Assembly: GCF_026341515.1 (NCBI RefSeq)
Contig: NZ_JAPEOK010000001.1
Span: forward strand, 8,742,001-8,806,000
Length of the DNA stretch: 64,000 nt
Reading direction: 5' to 3'
Source of the DNA: Streptomyces sp. NBC_00878
GTDB lineage: Bacteria > Actinomycetota > Actinomycetes > Streptomycetales > Streptomycetaceae
The notes under the pieces are model-generated. The model made no database searches. It was given only the letters and a program-made list of their open reading frames with translations, and had not been told where the DNA came from. Made by a program: the position numbers and the translations under genes. Shown one piece after another: positions 50,676 to 57,926 of this stretch. The stretch's first letter is position 1. Every line of letters begins with the position of its first letter.

Positions 50676-50806
50676 GGTGGCTTTCCTTGGGTGGGAGCGG
50701 GGAGGTCTGTGGGGGTTGAGCGGGGGACTGGGGTTGCGAAGGGGGCTGTGGGTGGTGCCTGTCGGACTGCGGGGTTACCGGTCGGCGGGACTACCGGTCG
50801 GCGGGA

Positions 50807-51334
50807 CTACCGTTCCGCGGTGGCTTCCCGGTCGAGGTCGCTCAGCGCGGTCATCGCCCGGTCGGTGATCTCCTCGGGGCTGCCGATGACGTCCACGGCG
50901 ACACCCGTCTCGTCCGCCTGGAGCGGTTGGAGGGTGGCGAACTGGGAGTCGAGGAGTGCCGTCGGCATGAAGTGGCCCTGGCGGTGTGCCATCCGGTCCT
51001 CGATGAGTTCGCGGTCACCGGTGAGGTGGACGAAGACGACCCCGGGAGCGGCCGCCCTGAGCCGGTCCCGGTAAGCGCGCTTCAGCGCGGAGCTGCTGAC
51101 CACCCCGCCGAGTCCGGCCCGCCCGTGCGCCCAGGCGCCGATGGCGTCGAGCCAGGGCCCGCGGTCCTCGTCGGTCAGCGGTGTCCCGGCCGTCATCTTG
51201 GCGATGTTGGCCTCGGGGTGGAAGTCGTCGCCCTCGGCGTACGGAACGCCGAGCCGCTGGGCGAGCAGGGGACCGATGGTGGTCTTGCCGGTGCCCGCCA
51301 CTCCCATGACCACGACGACGTGGGGGGTGCTCAT
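50807..51334 (-). CDS. gntK: Gluconokinase
   Basis: A 175-residue kinase. The P-loop is VVMGVAGTGKTTIGPLLAQR and the substrate region EGDDFHPEANIAKMTAGTPL with DEDRGPWLDAI is that of gluconokinases, which make 6-phosphogluconate for the pentose phosphate route. ATG 51334 is chosen because the family starts there and GAGGCAG lies upstream. First gene of the operon, divergent from gntR. Confidence 0.95.
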   Translation of the reverse strand: MSTPHVVVVMGVAGTGKTTIGPLLAQRLGVPYAEGDDFHPEANIAKMTAGTPLTDEDRGPWLDAIGAWAHGRAGLGGVVSSSALKRAYRDRLRAAAPGVVFVHLTGDRELIEDRMAHRQGHFMPTALLDSQFATLQPLQADETGVAVDVIGSPEEITDRAMTALSDLDREATAER

Positions 51335-51382
51335 CACTGCCTCGCTGTCTTCTTCGGCCGCATCCGTCACGACACTGAAACC

Positions 51383-51431
51383 CATAGGTCTGATGAATTC
51401 AAGAGTCTGTGACGCATAAGTCTGACTTTTT
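51383..51431. promoter_or_regulatory. Direct repeats in the gntR-gntK divergent region
   Basis: CATAGGTCTGATGAATT at 51383 and CATAAGTCTGACTTTTT at 51415 share CATARGTCTGA and are 32 bp apart (three helical turns). They are candidate GntR sites covering both divergent promoters. Confidence 0.55.
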
Positions 51432-51463
51432 GTTCCGGCTGTCCGCCTCGTAGGCTGAGCCTC

Positions 51464-52171
51464 ATGAGCACATCGGGCCGGGGGCTGCACGGCCGTGTAC
51501 TGGAGAGCCTCGGTCCCGCCATCACCGCGGGTGAGTACCCCCCGGGGAGCGTGCTGCGGACCGACGAACTGGCACAGCGTTTTGAAGTGTCACGCTCCGT
51601 GATGCGCGAGGCCGTCCGGGTCCTGGAGTCGATGCACCTGGTCGAGTCCCGCCGCCGGGTGGGTGTGACCGTACGTCCCGCGTACGAGTGGAATGTCTAC
51701 GATCCCCAGGTCATCCGGTGGCGTCTGGCGGGCGTCGACCGGCCGCGCCAGCTGCGCTCCCTGACCGTGCTGCGCTGTGCTGTCGAACCGGTCGCCGCCG
51801 GCCTGGCCGCCAAGCACGCGACGGCCGAGCAGTGCGCCGAGCTCACCGAGTGCGCCCTCGGCATGGTGGCCAACTCGCGCGGCCACAAGCTGGAGGGGTA
51901 TCTCGTCCACGACGTGGCCTTCCACCGGATCGTGCTGAACGCGTCCGGCAACGAGATGTTCGCCCGCCTCGGCGACGTGGTCGCCGAGGTCCTCGCGGGC
52001 CGCACTCATCACCAGGTCATGTTCGAGGACCCCGACCCGGCCGCCGTCACCCTGCACGTCCAGGTCGCGGAGGCCATCCGCGCGGGCGACGCGGTCCGCG
52101 CGGAAGAGCTGACCCGGGAGATCGTGGTGGGCGCGCTCCAGGAGCTGGACGTTCTGAGCCCGGAGCCCTGA
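51464..52171 (+). CDS. gntR: GntR-family regulator of gluconate genes (FadR subfamily)
   Basis: A 235-residue regulator. The winged helix is SVLRTDELAQRFEVSRSVMR then EAVRVLESMHLVESRRRVGV; the C-terminal FCD domain (residues about 90-230) holds a metal site pattern (HDVAFHRIVLNASGNEMFAR). It is divergent from gntK. Its S. coelicolor counterpart controls the gluconate operon in response to gluconate; the same role is inferred here. Symbol by context. Confidence 0.88.
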   Translation: MSTSGRGLHGRVLESLGPAITAGEYPPGSVLRTDELAQRFEVSRSVMREAVRVLESMHLVESRRRVGVTVRPAYEWNVYDPQVIRWRLAGVDRPRQLRSLTVLRCAVEPVAAGLAAKHATAEQCAELTECALGMVANSRGHKLEGYLVHDVAFHRIVLNASGNEMFARLGDVVAEVLAGRTHHQVMFEDPDPAAVTLHVQVAEAIRAGDAVRAEELTREIVVGALQELDVLSPEP

Positions 52172-52240
52172 GCCATCAGCTGTGAACACCCCCTGAACTC
52201 CTGGGCGATGTAACGGAGTTGTTCGCCCGCTGGTCTGTTG

Positions 52241-52302
52241 TTGCTGGTCGCGCCCGCGCGGCGGAGCCGCGTACGTGCACAGCCCCGCCCCCCTCAGGGG
52301 GG
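52241..52302. repeat. Dispersed intergenic repeat at the ychJ end
   Basis: Contains CTGGTCGCGCCCGCGCGGCG, GAGCCGC and CCCCTCAGGGGGG; close to 32131-32197. It abuts the original ychJ stop codon (52303-52305). Confidence 0.6.
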
Positions 52303-52329
52303 CTACTCGCCGATGTCGCCGTCCACCTT
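52303..52329 (-). pseudogene. Displaced last codons of ychJ
   Basis: Nine codons on the minus strand read KVDGDIGE and a stop. Joined to the codon ending at 53893, they restore GGAWVYKVDGDIGE, a normal end for YchJ-type proteins. They were cut off by the TnpB element. Confidence 0.7.
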
Positions 52330-52353
52330 GTTTCGGGCAGGGTGCCCGGTCCT

Positions 52354-52557
52354 TCAGGGCTGGGGTGAATGCCCGCTCCCGCGTAGCGGGGCAGGGGTAG
52401 CCGAATCGCCTTCAGGGCGATTCGGCGTCTTGCCCAGGGTGACGGCGCGTCGCACGACAGCGACCAGCCAGGAGTTGAGGGAGCGGTCGTCGGCGTCGGC
52501 GGCGGCTCGTGCCTGTTCGTGCAGATCGTCGGGGAGTCTGAGGTTCACATGCTTCAT
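52354..52557 (-). CDS. Ribbon-helix-helix (HicB/Arc-like) regulator in the TnpB element
   Basis: A 67-residue protein. MKHVNLRLPDDLHEQARAAA is the beta strand and first helix of an RHH fold (Arc/CopG/HicB antitoxin-like), and DRSLNSWLVAVVRRAVTLG the second helix. The tail is unstructured and runs through the left-end hairpin. It is divergent from tnpB: start codons are 28 bp apart, within one palindrome, so the product probably binds there and represses both genes. No toxin gene is present, so an antitoxin role is unlikely. Confidence 0.75.
   Translation of the reverse strand: MKHVNLRLPDDLHEQARAAADADDRSLNSWLVAVVRRAVTLGKTPNRPEGDSATPAPLRGSGHSPQP
52372..52426 (-). promoter_or_regulatory. Left-end hairpins of the TnpB element
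   Basis: CCCGCT/AGCGGG (52372-52390) and GCCGAATCGCC/GGCGATTCGGC (52400-52426, loop TTCAG, perfect) are tandem hairpins within the first 100 bp of the element. Such subterminal hairpins are recognised by the transposase in IS200/IS605 elements. Confidence 0.55.
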
Positions 52558-52588
52558 GGGACCATTCTTGATCTAGAATGGTCCCATG
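52555..52588. promoter_or_regulatory. 34-bp palindrome holding both start codons
   Basis: CATGGGACCATTCT (52555-52568), centre TGATCT, AGAATGGTCCCATG (52575-52588): a perfect 14-bp dyad. The ATG of the RHH gene (minus) and of tnpB (plus) are at its two tips. TAGAAT at 52574-52579 is 6 bp before the tnpB start, so transcripts should be leaderless or nearly so. Confidence 0.8.
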
Positions 52589-53875
52589 GCAAGGTTCCGC
52601 ATGTACCCGACGCCGCAGCAGGCGGAGCAGATGCTCCAGCACTGCGCGCATGCCCGGTACGTGTGGAACCTGGCGGTTGAGCAGCACGCGCACTGGCAGC
52701 CCGGCCGGAAGTCCGCGCCGGGGTTCGCTGAGCAGTGCCGCCAGCTCACCGAGGCCCGGCGGGAGAACGAGTGGCTGCGCGGGGGAAACGCTGATGTGCA
52801 GCAGCAGGCGCTGAAGGACTTCGCCAAGGCCAAGAACGCCCGGTTCAACTGCGGCTTCGGCGAGCCGACCTGGCGGAGGAAGTTCCGGCACGAGGGCTTC
52901 CGCGTCATCGGCACCGACCGGGTTGCCGAGTCCAACGACGACGGCACCGCGAAGGTCAACCCGAAGACCGGCAAGCAGGTCATGGGCCGGTTGGTGGTGG
53001 TGCAGAGACTCAACCGCCGGTGGGCGCAGGTCAAGGTGCCCGGCTGCGGCTGGGTCCGCTTCCGCCTCACCCGCCCCGGCCTGCCTGGGGCGAAGACCTT
53101 CCGGGTCACCTTCCGCAACGGTCAGTGGCATGCCGCATTCGCCGTCATCCCCGAGCCGATCGGTGCACCGGGCACCGGCGAGGTCATCGGTATCGACCGT
53201 GGCGTGACGATCACCGCCGCTCTGTCGGACGGGCGGAAGCTGAACTGCCCGCAGCTCACGGTCAAGGAGCGGGCACAGATCCGCAAGCACCAGCGGCGGG
53301 CGGACCGCGCCCCGAAGGGCAGCGAGCGGAAGACGGCCGAGTACGCCAAGGTAGCCAAACTGAAAGCCCGCGAGGCCAGCCGGCGCAAGGACTGGTGCGA
53401 GAAGACTTCGACGATGCTCGCCCGCACCTGTGACCTGGTGCGGTTCGAGAAGCTGAACATCAAGAACATGACCCGCTCGGCGAAGGGCACCAGGGAGGAG
53501 CCGGGCAAGCGGGTGCGGCAGAAGGCCGGGCTGAACCGGGCGATCCTCGCCCAGGGCTGGGGCCTGCTCCGGCAGCGCACCGAGCACAAGGCTCCCGGGC
53601 GGGTCGAGGACGTGCCCGCCCCTTGCACCAGCTTGCGGTGCAGTGCCTGCGGATGGATCGACAAGAACTCGCGCAAGAGCCAAGCCGAGTTCGTCTGTTC
53701 CTTCTGTGGTTTCACCTGCAACGCGGACAGCAACGCAGCAGTCAACGTCGCGGCAGGACAGGGCGGGATTCTCCGCCCCCGGCGCTCAGCCGGTGCCGGA
53801 GGGGTGACAACGGCCACCAGCCGTTCGAGTGCCCGTGAACCTCAACCCAACTGGGTTGGAATCCCCCTCTTTTAA
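52586..53875 (+). CDS. tnpB: RNA-guided endonuclease TnpB
   Basis: A 429-residue TnpB. RuvC catalytic residues are visible: Asp204 in VIGIDRGVTITAAL, Glu288 in LVRFEKLNIKNMTRS and Asp381 in CNADSNAAVNVAAGQ. The zinc finger CTSLRCSACG ... CSFCG precedes the last motif. The N-terminal helix-turn-helix/REC-like part begins MARFRMYPTPQQAEQMLQHC. All three acidic residues are present, so it looks active. TnpB uses a guide RNA from the right end of the element to cut DNA. There is no tnpA, so movement needs one in trans. No leader sequence is available for a ribosome site. Confidence 0.93.
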   Translation: MARFRMYPTPQQAEQMLQHCAHARYVWNLAVEQHAHWQPGRKSAPGFAEQCRQLTEARRENEWLRGGNADVQQQALKDFAKAKNARFNCGFGEPTWRRKFRHEGFRVIGTDRVAESNDDGTAKVNPKTGKQVMGRLVVVQRLNRRWAQVKVPGCGWVRFRLTRPGLPGAKTFRVTFRNGQWHAAFAVIPEPIGAPGTGEVIGIDRGVTITAALSDGRKLNCPQLTVKERAQIRKHQRRADRAPKGSERKTAEYAKVAKLKAREASRRKDWCEKTSTMLARTCDLVRFEKLNIKNMTRSAKGTREEPGKRVRQKAGLNRAILAQGWGLLRQRTEHKAPGRVEDVPAPCTSLRCSACGWIDKNSRKSQAEFVCSFCGFTCNADSNAAVNVAAGQGGILRPRRSAGAGGVTTATSRSSAREPQPNWVGIPLF

Positions 53876-53882
53876 GAGGGGG
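53843..53882 (+). ncRNA. Right-end hairpins, candidate omega-RNA 3' part
   Basis: CAACCCA/TGGGTTG (53843-53858) and CCCCCTC/GAGGGGG (53863-53882) are adjacent hairpins at the 3' end of tnpB; the tnpB stop TAA is in the second loop. The omega RNA of IS200/IS605 elements overlaps this region, with its guide read from flanking DNA beyond 53892. Exact extent unknown. Confidence 0.5.
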
Positions 53883-54300
53883 AGGATGTCAAGTACACCC
53901 ACGCCCCGCCGACCCGCTCGAACCGACTCCGTTCGTGCAGCGAGCCCCCGGCGTACGACGCCCGGAACGTCACGGTCCCGGTGCTGTGGAAGGCTGTCCC
54001 CTCGCCCGTACCGAGGATCTCCAGACCGGTCCACCGCATGCCCGGGTCGAACTCGACGCGGGCCGGCCGCGTGCGCGGATGCCAGGTCCGCAGCAGGTAT
54101 GCCTCGTCGCGCTTCACGAATGCGCAGTAGCGCGAGCGCATCAGTGCCTCGGCGGTGGGGGCCGTGCCCTCACCCCCATGGAATCGGCCACAGCACCTTT
54201 CGTACGTCTCCGCAAGACCGCAAGGGCACGAGGGGTTGTGCGCGGGAGTGGAATGGCGCTGGTTGCGGGATTGCGGCGTGCGTCGGGGCATGTGTTCCAT
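53872..54300 (-). CDS. YchJ-family protein, 3' end replaced by the TnpB element
   Basis: A 142-residue YchJ-type protein with a zinc-binding SEC-C-like N-terminal motif (CPCGLAETYERCCGRFHGGE) and the core APTAEALMRSRYCAFVKRDE, WTGLEILGTGEG. The last codons (LTSSPS and stop) come from the element's terminal hairpin rather than ychJ; the native end KVDGDIGE remains at 52303-52329. The product should still fold, with a changed C-terminus. The start at 54300 is ambiguous (ATG 54291 in frame). Function of YchJ is unknown. Confidence 0.82.
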   Translation of the reverse strand: MEHMPRRTPQSRNQRHSTPAHNPSCPCGLAETYERCCGRFHGGEGTAPTAEALMRSRYCAFVKRDEAYLLRTWHPRTRPARVEFDPGMRWTGLEILGTGEGTAFHSTGTVTFRASYAGGSLHERSRFERVGGAWVYLTSSPS

Positions 54301-54329
54301 TCTGCTGCACCACGGCCTGTGGGGGATCC

Positions 54330-54413
54330 GTGAATCAGCTGCCCCGACACGAGTACATCGTGTGCAAGCTGTGCGCCGTGCTCTTCATCGAACCTCCTCC
54401 ACGGGTGGCGTGA
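54330..54413 (+). CDS. Possible 27-residue protein
   Basis: GTG 54330 has GGGGGA about 4 bp upstream. The product VNQLPRHEYIVCKLCAVLFI ends EPPPRVA and has a CxxC pair, perhaps a metal site. Short, unconfirmed. Confidence 0.3.
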   Translation: MNQLPRHEYIVCKLCAVLFIEPPPRVA

Positions 54414-54483
54414 ACATGCCTTGCATGCGCAACTGCCGACACAGCACGGTGGATTGAGCACTTGAGCATCAGGAGTCACAAGC

Positions 54484-54600
54484 GTGAGCTGCTTGACCCC
54501 GGACGGCCGTCCGACCGGGGCACTGACGGGGGAAGCTGATGCGGTGCCGCGGTCCGGTGCGCTCGTGCGCGTCCGGAGGCCTCCGCGCGCCGTGAGTTGA
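54484..54600 (+). CDS. Possible 38-residue protein
   Basis: GTG 54484 has AGGAG 8 bp upstream. The product VSCLTPDGRPTGALTGEADA continues to an Arg/Pro-rich end. No family seen; it could be a leader peptide of the CIS operon. Confidence 0.25.
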   Translation: MSCLTPDGRPTGALTGEADAVPRSGALVRVRRPPRAVS

Positions 54601-54671
54601 GACGTCTCCCTCTGCCGCCTCTTGGTGCCCTTCACCCGGTGCCCGAGAACGGATTAGGAGGGGGAATGCCG

Positions 54672-56531
54672 ATGAGCGCGGTGAACACTGCCAGGCCGAC
54701 GTATCCCGGCGTCTACGTCGAAGAGCTTCCCAGCAGCGCCCGGACCATCTCGACCGTCACCACCTCGGTGACCGCCTTCGTGGGGCACACCCGGCGCGGC
54801 CCGCTGAACGAGCCGGTGCGCGTCACGAGCTTCACCGAGTTCGAGCGCCGCTTCGGCGGCCTCAGCTCGCAGAGCGCCGTCGGCTACGCCGTGCACCAGT
54901 TCTTCGGCAACGGCGGCACGGTCGCCGTGATCGTCCGCGTCGCCAAGGCGGGCAGCGGCAAGGCCGCCTGCGTCACCCTGGAGTCCACCGAGGGCCACAG
55001 CGAGTCCGCCGTCCTCGAAGTACACGCCAAGGAACCGGGCGTGTGGGGCAACGGCCTGCGCGTCGCCGTCGACTACGACACACCCTGCCCGGACGAGACG
55101 TTCAACCTGCGGGTGTACGACGCCAAGGGCGAGGCCCGCGAGAGCTTCACCGGTCTGTCCATGGACGCCTCGCACGGCCGGTACGCGCCGACCGTGATCA
55201 ACGCGGGCTCGCGGCTCATCCGCGTCGAGGCCGTGGGCGAGGGCCGCCCCGACCCGTCCGGCACCGTCTCCAAGCCGTTCGGGCACGAACTGCCCGATCT
55301 CGCCGTCGACCTGACCGTCAAGATCGGCGAGGTCGAGCGCGAGTTCACGCTGTACGACCCCGACTGCGACGGCGAAGCCCCGTCCAACGTGGCCGAGTTG
55401 GCCCTGCTGCTCGAACGCAAGCTCCGGGCCCTGCCCGACGCGCCGGGCAAGCACGCCTTCGCTGGCGCCGAGGTCACCGTCTTCGGCAAGCGCCTCCAGG
55501 TCGTCGCGGGCTCCACCGACCCCGAGGACGTCGTCCGCTTCGTCGGCGAATGCGCCAACAACCTGGGGCTGGAAGCCTCCGTCAACCCGCCCGTCTTCCC
55601 GCTGGAGGGCGGCGAGGACGGCGAAGCGCCCGGACCGCGCGACCTCATCGGCAGCGAGGCCGACAAGACCGGCATCCAGGCGCTGCGCGGCGTCGCGGAC
55701 GTCAACCTGCTCGTCCTGCCCGAACTCGCGGCGTACGAGTCCACCGAGGACGCCATCACGGTCGTATCGGCGGCCCAGCGGCTCTGCCAGGAGCGGCGGA
55801 TCTTCCTTCTCGTGGACGCGCCGGGCACCTGGGTCAGCGTGGACACCGCCCGCGCCGGACTCGCGGCCTTCGACGCCGTACGCGGCAACCACGCGGGCCT
55901 GTACTTCCCGCACCTCCAGCTCACCGACCCGCTCACCGGGCGGCTGCGCTCCTTCCCGCCCTCCGGCGCGGTCGCCGGGGTCTACGCGCGCACAGACTCC
56001 GAGCGCGGGGTGTGGAAGGCGCCGGCCGGCACCGAGGCACGGCTCGCGGGCGTGCACTCGCTCACGGTCAACCTCACCGACCGCGAGACCGGACTGCTCA
56101 ACCCGCTCGGCGTCAACTGCCTGCGCACCATGCCGATGGTGGGCCCGCTCGTCTGGGGCGCGCGCACCCTGGAGGGCTCCGACGCGCTCGACAGCGAGTG
56201 GAAGTACGTACCCGTGCGGCGGCTCGCGCTGCACGTGGAGGAGAGCCTCCAACGCGGCCTGCAGTGGGTCGTGTTCGAGCCCAACGACGAGAACCTGTGG
56301 CAGCAGATCCGCCTCGGCGCCTCCTCGTACCTGCACACGCTGTTCCGTCAGGGCGCCTTCAAGGGCGGCACGCCGCGCGAGGCGTACTTCGTCAAGTGCG
56401 ACCACGACACCACGACGGACGAGGACATCGCGAACGGCGTCGTGAACGTCCTGGTCGGCATCGCGCCGGTCAGGCCCGCCGAGTTCGTGATCGTCAGGAT
56501 CCAGCAGACGTCCGGGCAGTTCGAGCTCTGA
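54672..56531 (+). CDS. Contractile injection system sheath protein
   Basis: A 619-residue sheath subunit. The N-terminus TYPGVYVEELPSSARTISTV and TSVTAFVGHTRRGPLNEPVR, with YAVHQFFGNGGTVAVIVRVA, is the hallmark of phage and CIS tail sheaths; the C-terminal domain (NCLRTMPMVGPLVWGARTLE, ESLQRGLQWVVFEPNDENLW) is also typical. It forms the outer contractile tube. AGGAGG is 4 bp before ATG 54666 and 10 bp before ATG 54672; either could be used. First structural gene of the operon. Confidence 0.94.
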   Translation: MSAVNTARPTYPGVYVEELPSSARTISTVTTSVTAFVGHTRRGPLNEPVRVTSFTEFERRFGGLSSQSAVGYAVHQFFGNGGTVAVIVRVAKAGSGKAACVTLESTEGHSESAVLEVHAKEPGVWGNGLRVAVDYDTPCPDETFNLRVYDAKGEARESFTGLSMDASHGRYAPTVINAGSRLIRVEAVGEGRPDPSGTVSKPFGHELPDLAVDLTVKIGEVEREFTLYDPDCDGEAPSNVAELALLLERKLRALPDAPGKHAFAGAEVTVFGKRLQVVAGSTDPEDVVRFVGECANNLGLEASVNPPVFPLEGGEDGEAPGPRDLIGSEADKTGIQALRGVADVNLLVLPELAAYESTEDAITVVSAAQRLCQERRIFLLVDAPGTWVSVDTARAGLAAFDAVRGNHAGLYFPHLQLTDPLTGRLRSFPPSGAVAGVYARTDSERGVWKAPAGTEARLAGVHSLTVNLTDRETGLLNPLGVNCLRTMPMVGPLVWGARTLEGSDALDSEWKYVPVRRLALHVEESLQRGLQWVVFEPNDENLWQQIRLGASSYLHTLFRQGAFKGGTPREAYFVKCDHDTTTDEDIANGVVNVLVGIAPVRPAEFVIVRIQQTSGQFEL

Positions 56532-56587
56532 GTTCGAGTTCTGAGTTCGAGTTCTGAGATCGACGACGGAGAACGTGAAGGAAACCG

Positions 56588-57112
56588 ATGGCTGAGTTCA
56601 CTGTCAACGCCCAGCGCTTCGACCCGTACAAGAACTTCAAGTTCCTCGTGCTGTGGGACGGTCGTACGGTCGCGGGCATCAGCAAGATCAGTCCGCTGAA
56701 GCGGACCACCGAGGTCGTCAAGCACCGGCACGGCGGCGACCCCAGCTCTCCGCGCAAGTCGCCGGGGCGCTCGGAGTTCGAGGGCATCACCCTGGAGCGC
56801 GGGGTCACGCACGACCCCGAGTTCGACCGCTGGGCCAACAAGGTCTGGCAGGTCGGGGCCGGTCTCGGCTCCGAGGTGTCCCTCGCCGACTTCCGCAAGG
56901 ACATCGTCATCCAGGTCCTCAACGAGGCCGGTCAGGTCGCCGTCTCGCACAAGCTCTACCGGACCTGGCCGAGCGAGTACCAGGTCCTCGGCGAACTGGA
57001 CGCCAACGCCAACGCGGTGGCCATCCAGTCGCTGAAGCTGGAGTGCGAGGGCTGGGAGCGGGACTACGAGGTGCCCGAGCCGGAGGAGCCCTCGTTCCTC
57101 AACCCCGCCTGA
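56588..57112 (+). CDS. Contractile injection system inner tube protein
   Basis: A 174-residue tube subunit (T4 gp19/Pvc1-like). NAQRFDPYKNFKFLVLWDGR begins the fold, then GISKISPLKRTTEVVKHRHG, ITLERGVTHDPEFDRWANKV and LYRTWPSEYQVLGELDANAN. These form the rigid tube propelled by sheath contraction. ATG 56588 is preceded by GAAGGAAACCG. It follows the sheath gene by 56 bp, a gap that holds a duplicated TGAGTTCGAGTTC. Confidence 0.93.
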   Translation: MAEFTVNAQRFDPYKNFKFLVLWDGRTVAGISKISPLKRTTEVVKHRHGGDPSSPRKSPGRSEFEGITLERGVTHDPEFDRWANKVWQVGAGLGSEVSLADFRKDIVIQVLNEAGQVAVSHKLYRTWPSEYQVLGELDANANAVAIQSLKLECEGWERDYEVPEPEEPSFLNPA

Positions 57113-57178
57113 ACGGTGAAGAGTTGAACGGCAGACGGGCCGCGGGGGCAGCGGGGCGGGTACGGAACGGGGGCGGGC

Positions 57179-57907
57179 ATGACGAACACTCGGGCGGCTG
57201 AACTTCTCACCACCTGGGAGGCGGGGCTTGCCCAGACTCCGTCCGGACGCGCCCTGTTGCTGCACCGCGCCGCCCGCCCCGGCACCGGCGGCGAGACGCT
57301 GACCGCGCTGCCGGTGGGCGAGCGGGAGTCGGACCTCTTCGCGCTGCGCCGGGCCCTGTTCGGCGAGCAGATGCAGGTGCGCCTCGCCTGCACGGCCTGC
57401 GGCGAGGACATGGAATTCGACCTCGACGCGGGGGAGTTGGCCCGGTCGACGGGCGCTCCCGCCGAGCCATCGGTACGCGTTGCCGAGGACGGCTGGGAGA
57501 TCGAACTCCGGGTGCCGAGCGTCGCCGACCTGACGGCGGCAGCCCGGCACCCGGATCCCCGGCGGGCGCTGCTCGCCCGCTGTGTCGTCTCGGCGGTGCG
57601 CGACGGGGCGGACGTCCCCGCCGACGCGTTGCCCGAGACGGTGCGGCGCCGGCTCGCCGAGGCGGCCCAGCAGGCCGACCCGGGCGCCGACGTCACGCTC
57701 AACGTCAACTGCCCCGAGTGCGGAGCGGCCACCCGCGCCGAACTCGACATCGCCTCCTACCTGTGGACCGAACTGGACGCCTGGGCACGGGACGTGCTCC
57801 TCGACGTCCACCTGCTCGCCACCGCCTACGGCTGGAGCGAGCCGGAGATCCTGGCGCTCAGCCCGCTGCGGCGCCGCTACTACCTGGAGCTGTGTGCGGA
57901 TGTCTGA
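57179..57907 (+). CDS. CIS baseplate/chaperone-type zinc-ribbon protein
   Basis: A 242-residue protein. It has two CxxC pairs, CTACGEDMEFDLDAGEL (about residue 72) and CPECGAATRAELDIASYL (about residue 177), probably one zinc site. The helical C-terminus (WSEPEILALSPLRRRYYLEL) resembles phage T4 gp26-type baseplate chaperones, which have the same ILxLxxxRRxxYL-like end. The position between tube and cap genes supports a baseplate or assembly role. Confidence 0.7.
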   Translation: MTNTRAAELLTTWEAGLAQTPSGRALLLHRAARPGTGGETLTALPVGERESDLFALRRALFGEQMQVRLACTACGEDMEFDLDAGELARSTGAPAEPSVRVAEDGWEIELRVPSVADLTAAARHPDPRRALLARCVVSAVRDGADVPADALPETVRRRLAEAAQQADPGADVTLNVNCPECGAATRAELDIASYLWTELDAWARDVLLDVHLLATAYGWSEPEILALSPLRRRYYLELCADV

Positions 57908-57926
57908 CTCCGTCGGAGGACACCCC

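Larger units (their letters stand above)
52330..53892 (+). mobile_element. IS200/IS605-type tnpB element with RHH gene, inserted in ychJ
   Basis: A 1563-bp element carrying tnpB and a divergent ribbon-helix-helix gene, no tnpA. The ends come from reconstructing ychJ: the codon TAC at 53893-53895 (minus) continues in frame with AAG at 52327-52329, giving an uninterrupted protein. There is no target duplication, as expected for IS200/IS605 transposition; a shared GT leaves a 2-bp ambiguity. Hairpins lie near both ends (52372-52426, 53843-53882). Confidence 0.8.
54301..54665 (+). other. Leader region of the CIS operon
   Basis: 365 bp between ychJ and the sheath gene. It contains two possible short ORFs (54330-54413 and 54484-54600, listed separately) and a 13-codon frame starting at 54416. 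No operator or RNA gene was recognised. Confidence 0.5.

Noticed and set aside
52354..52557. RHH gene as an antitoxin of a toxin-antitoxin pair
   Set aside because: The only partner in the element is TnpB and no toxin-like ORF is adjacent; a promoter repressor fits the palindrome better.
52330..53892. IS607-type serine recombinase element
   Set aside because: No serine recombinase gene is present; subterminal hairpins and no target duplication fit IS200/IS605 better, although the mobilising enzyme is not in the window.
54416..54457. 13-codon frame MPCMRNCRHSTVD before the sheath gene
   Set aside because: Too short to support and without a ribosome site; noted only as a possible leader peptide.
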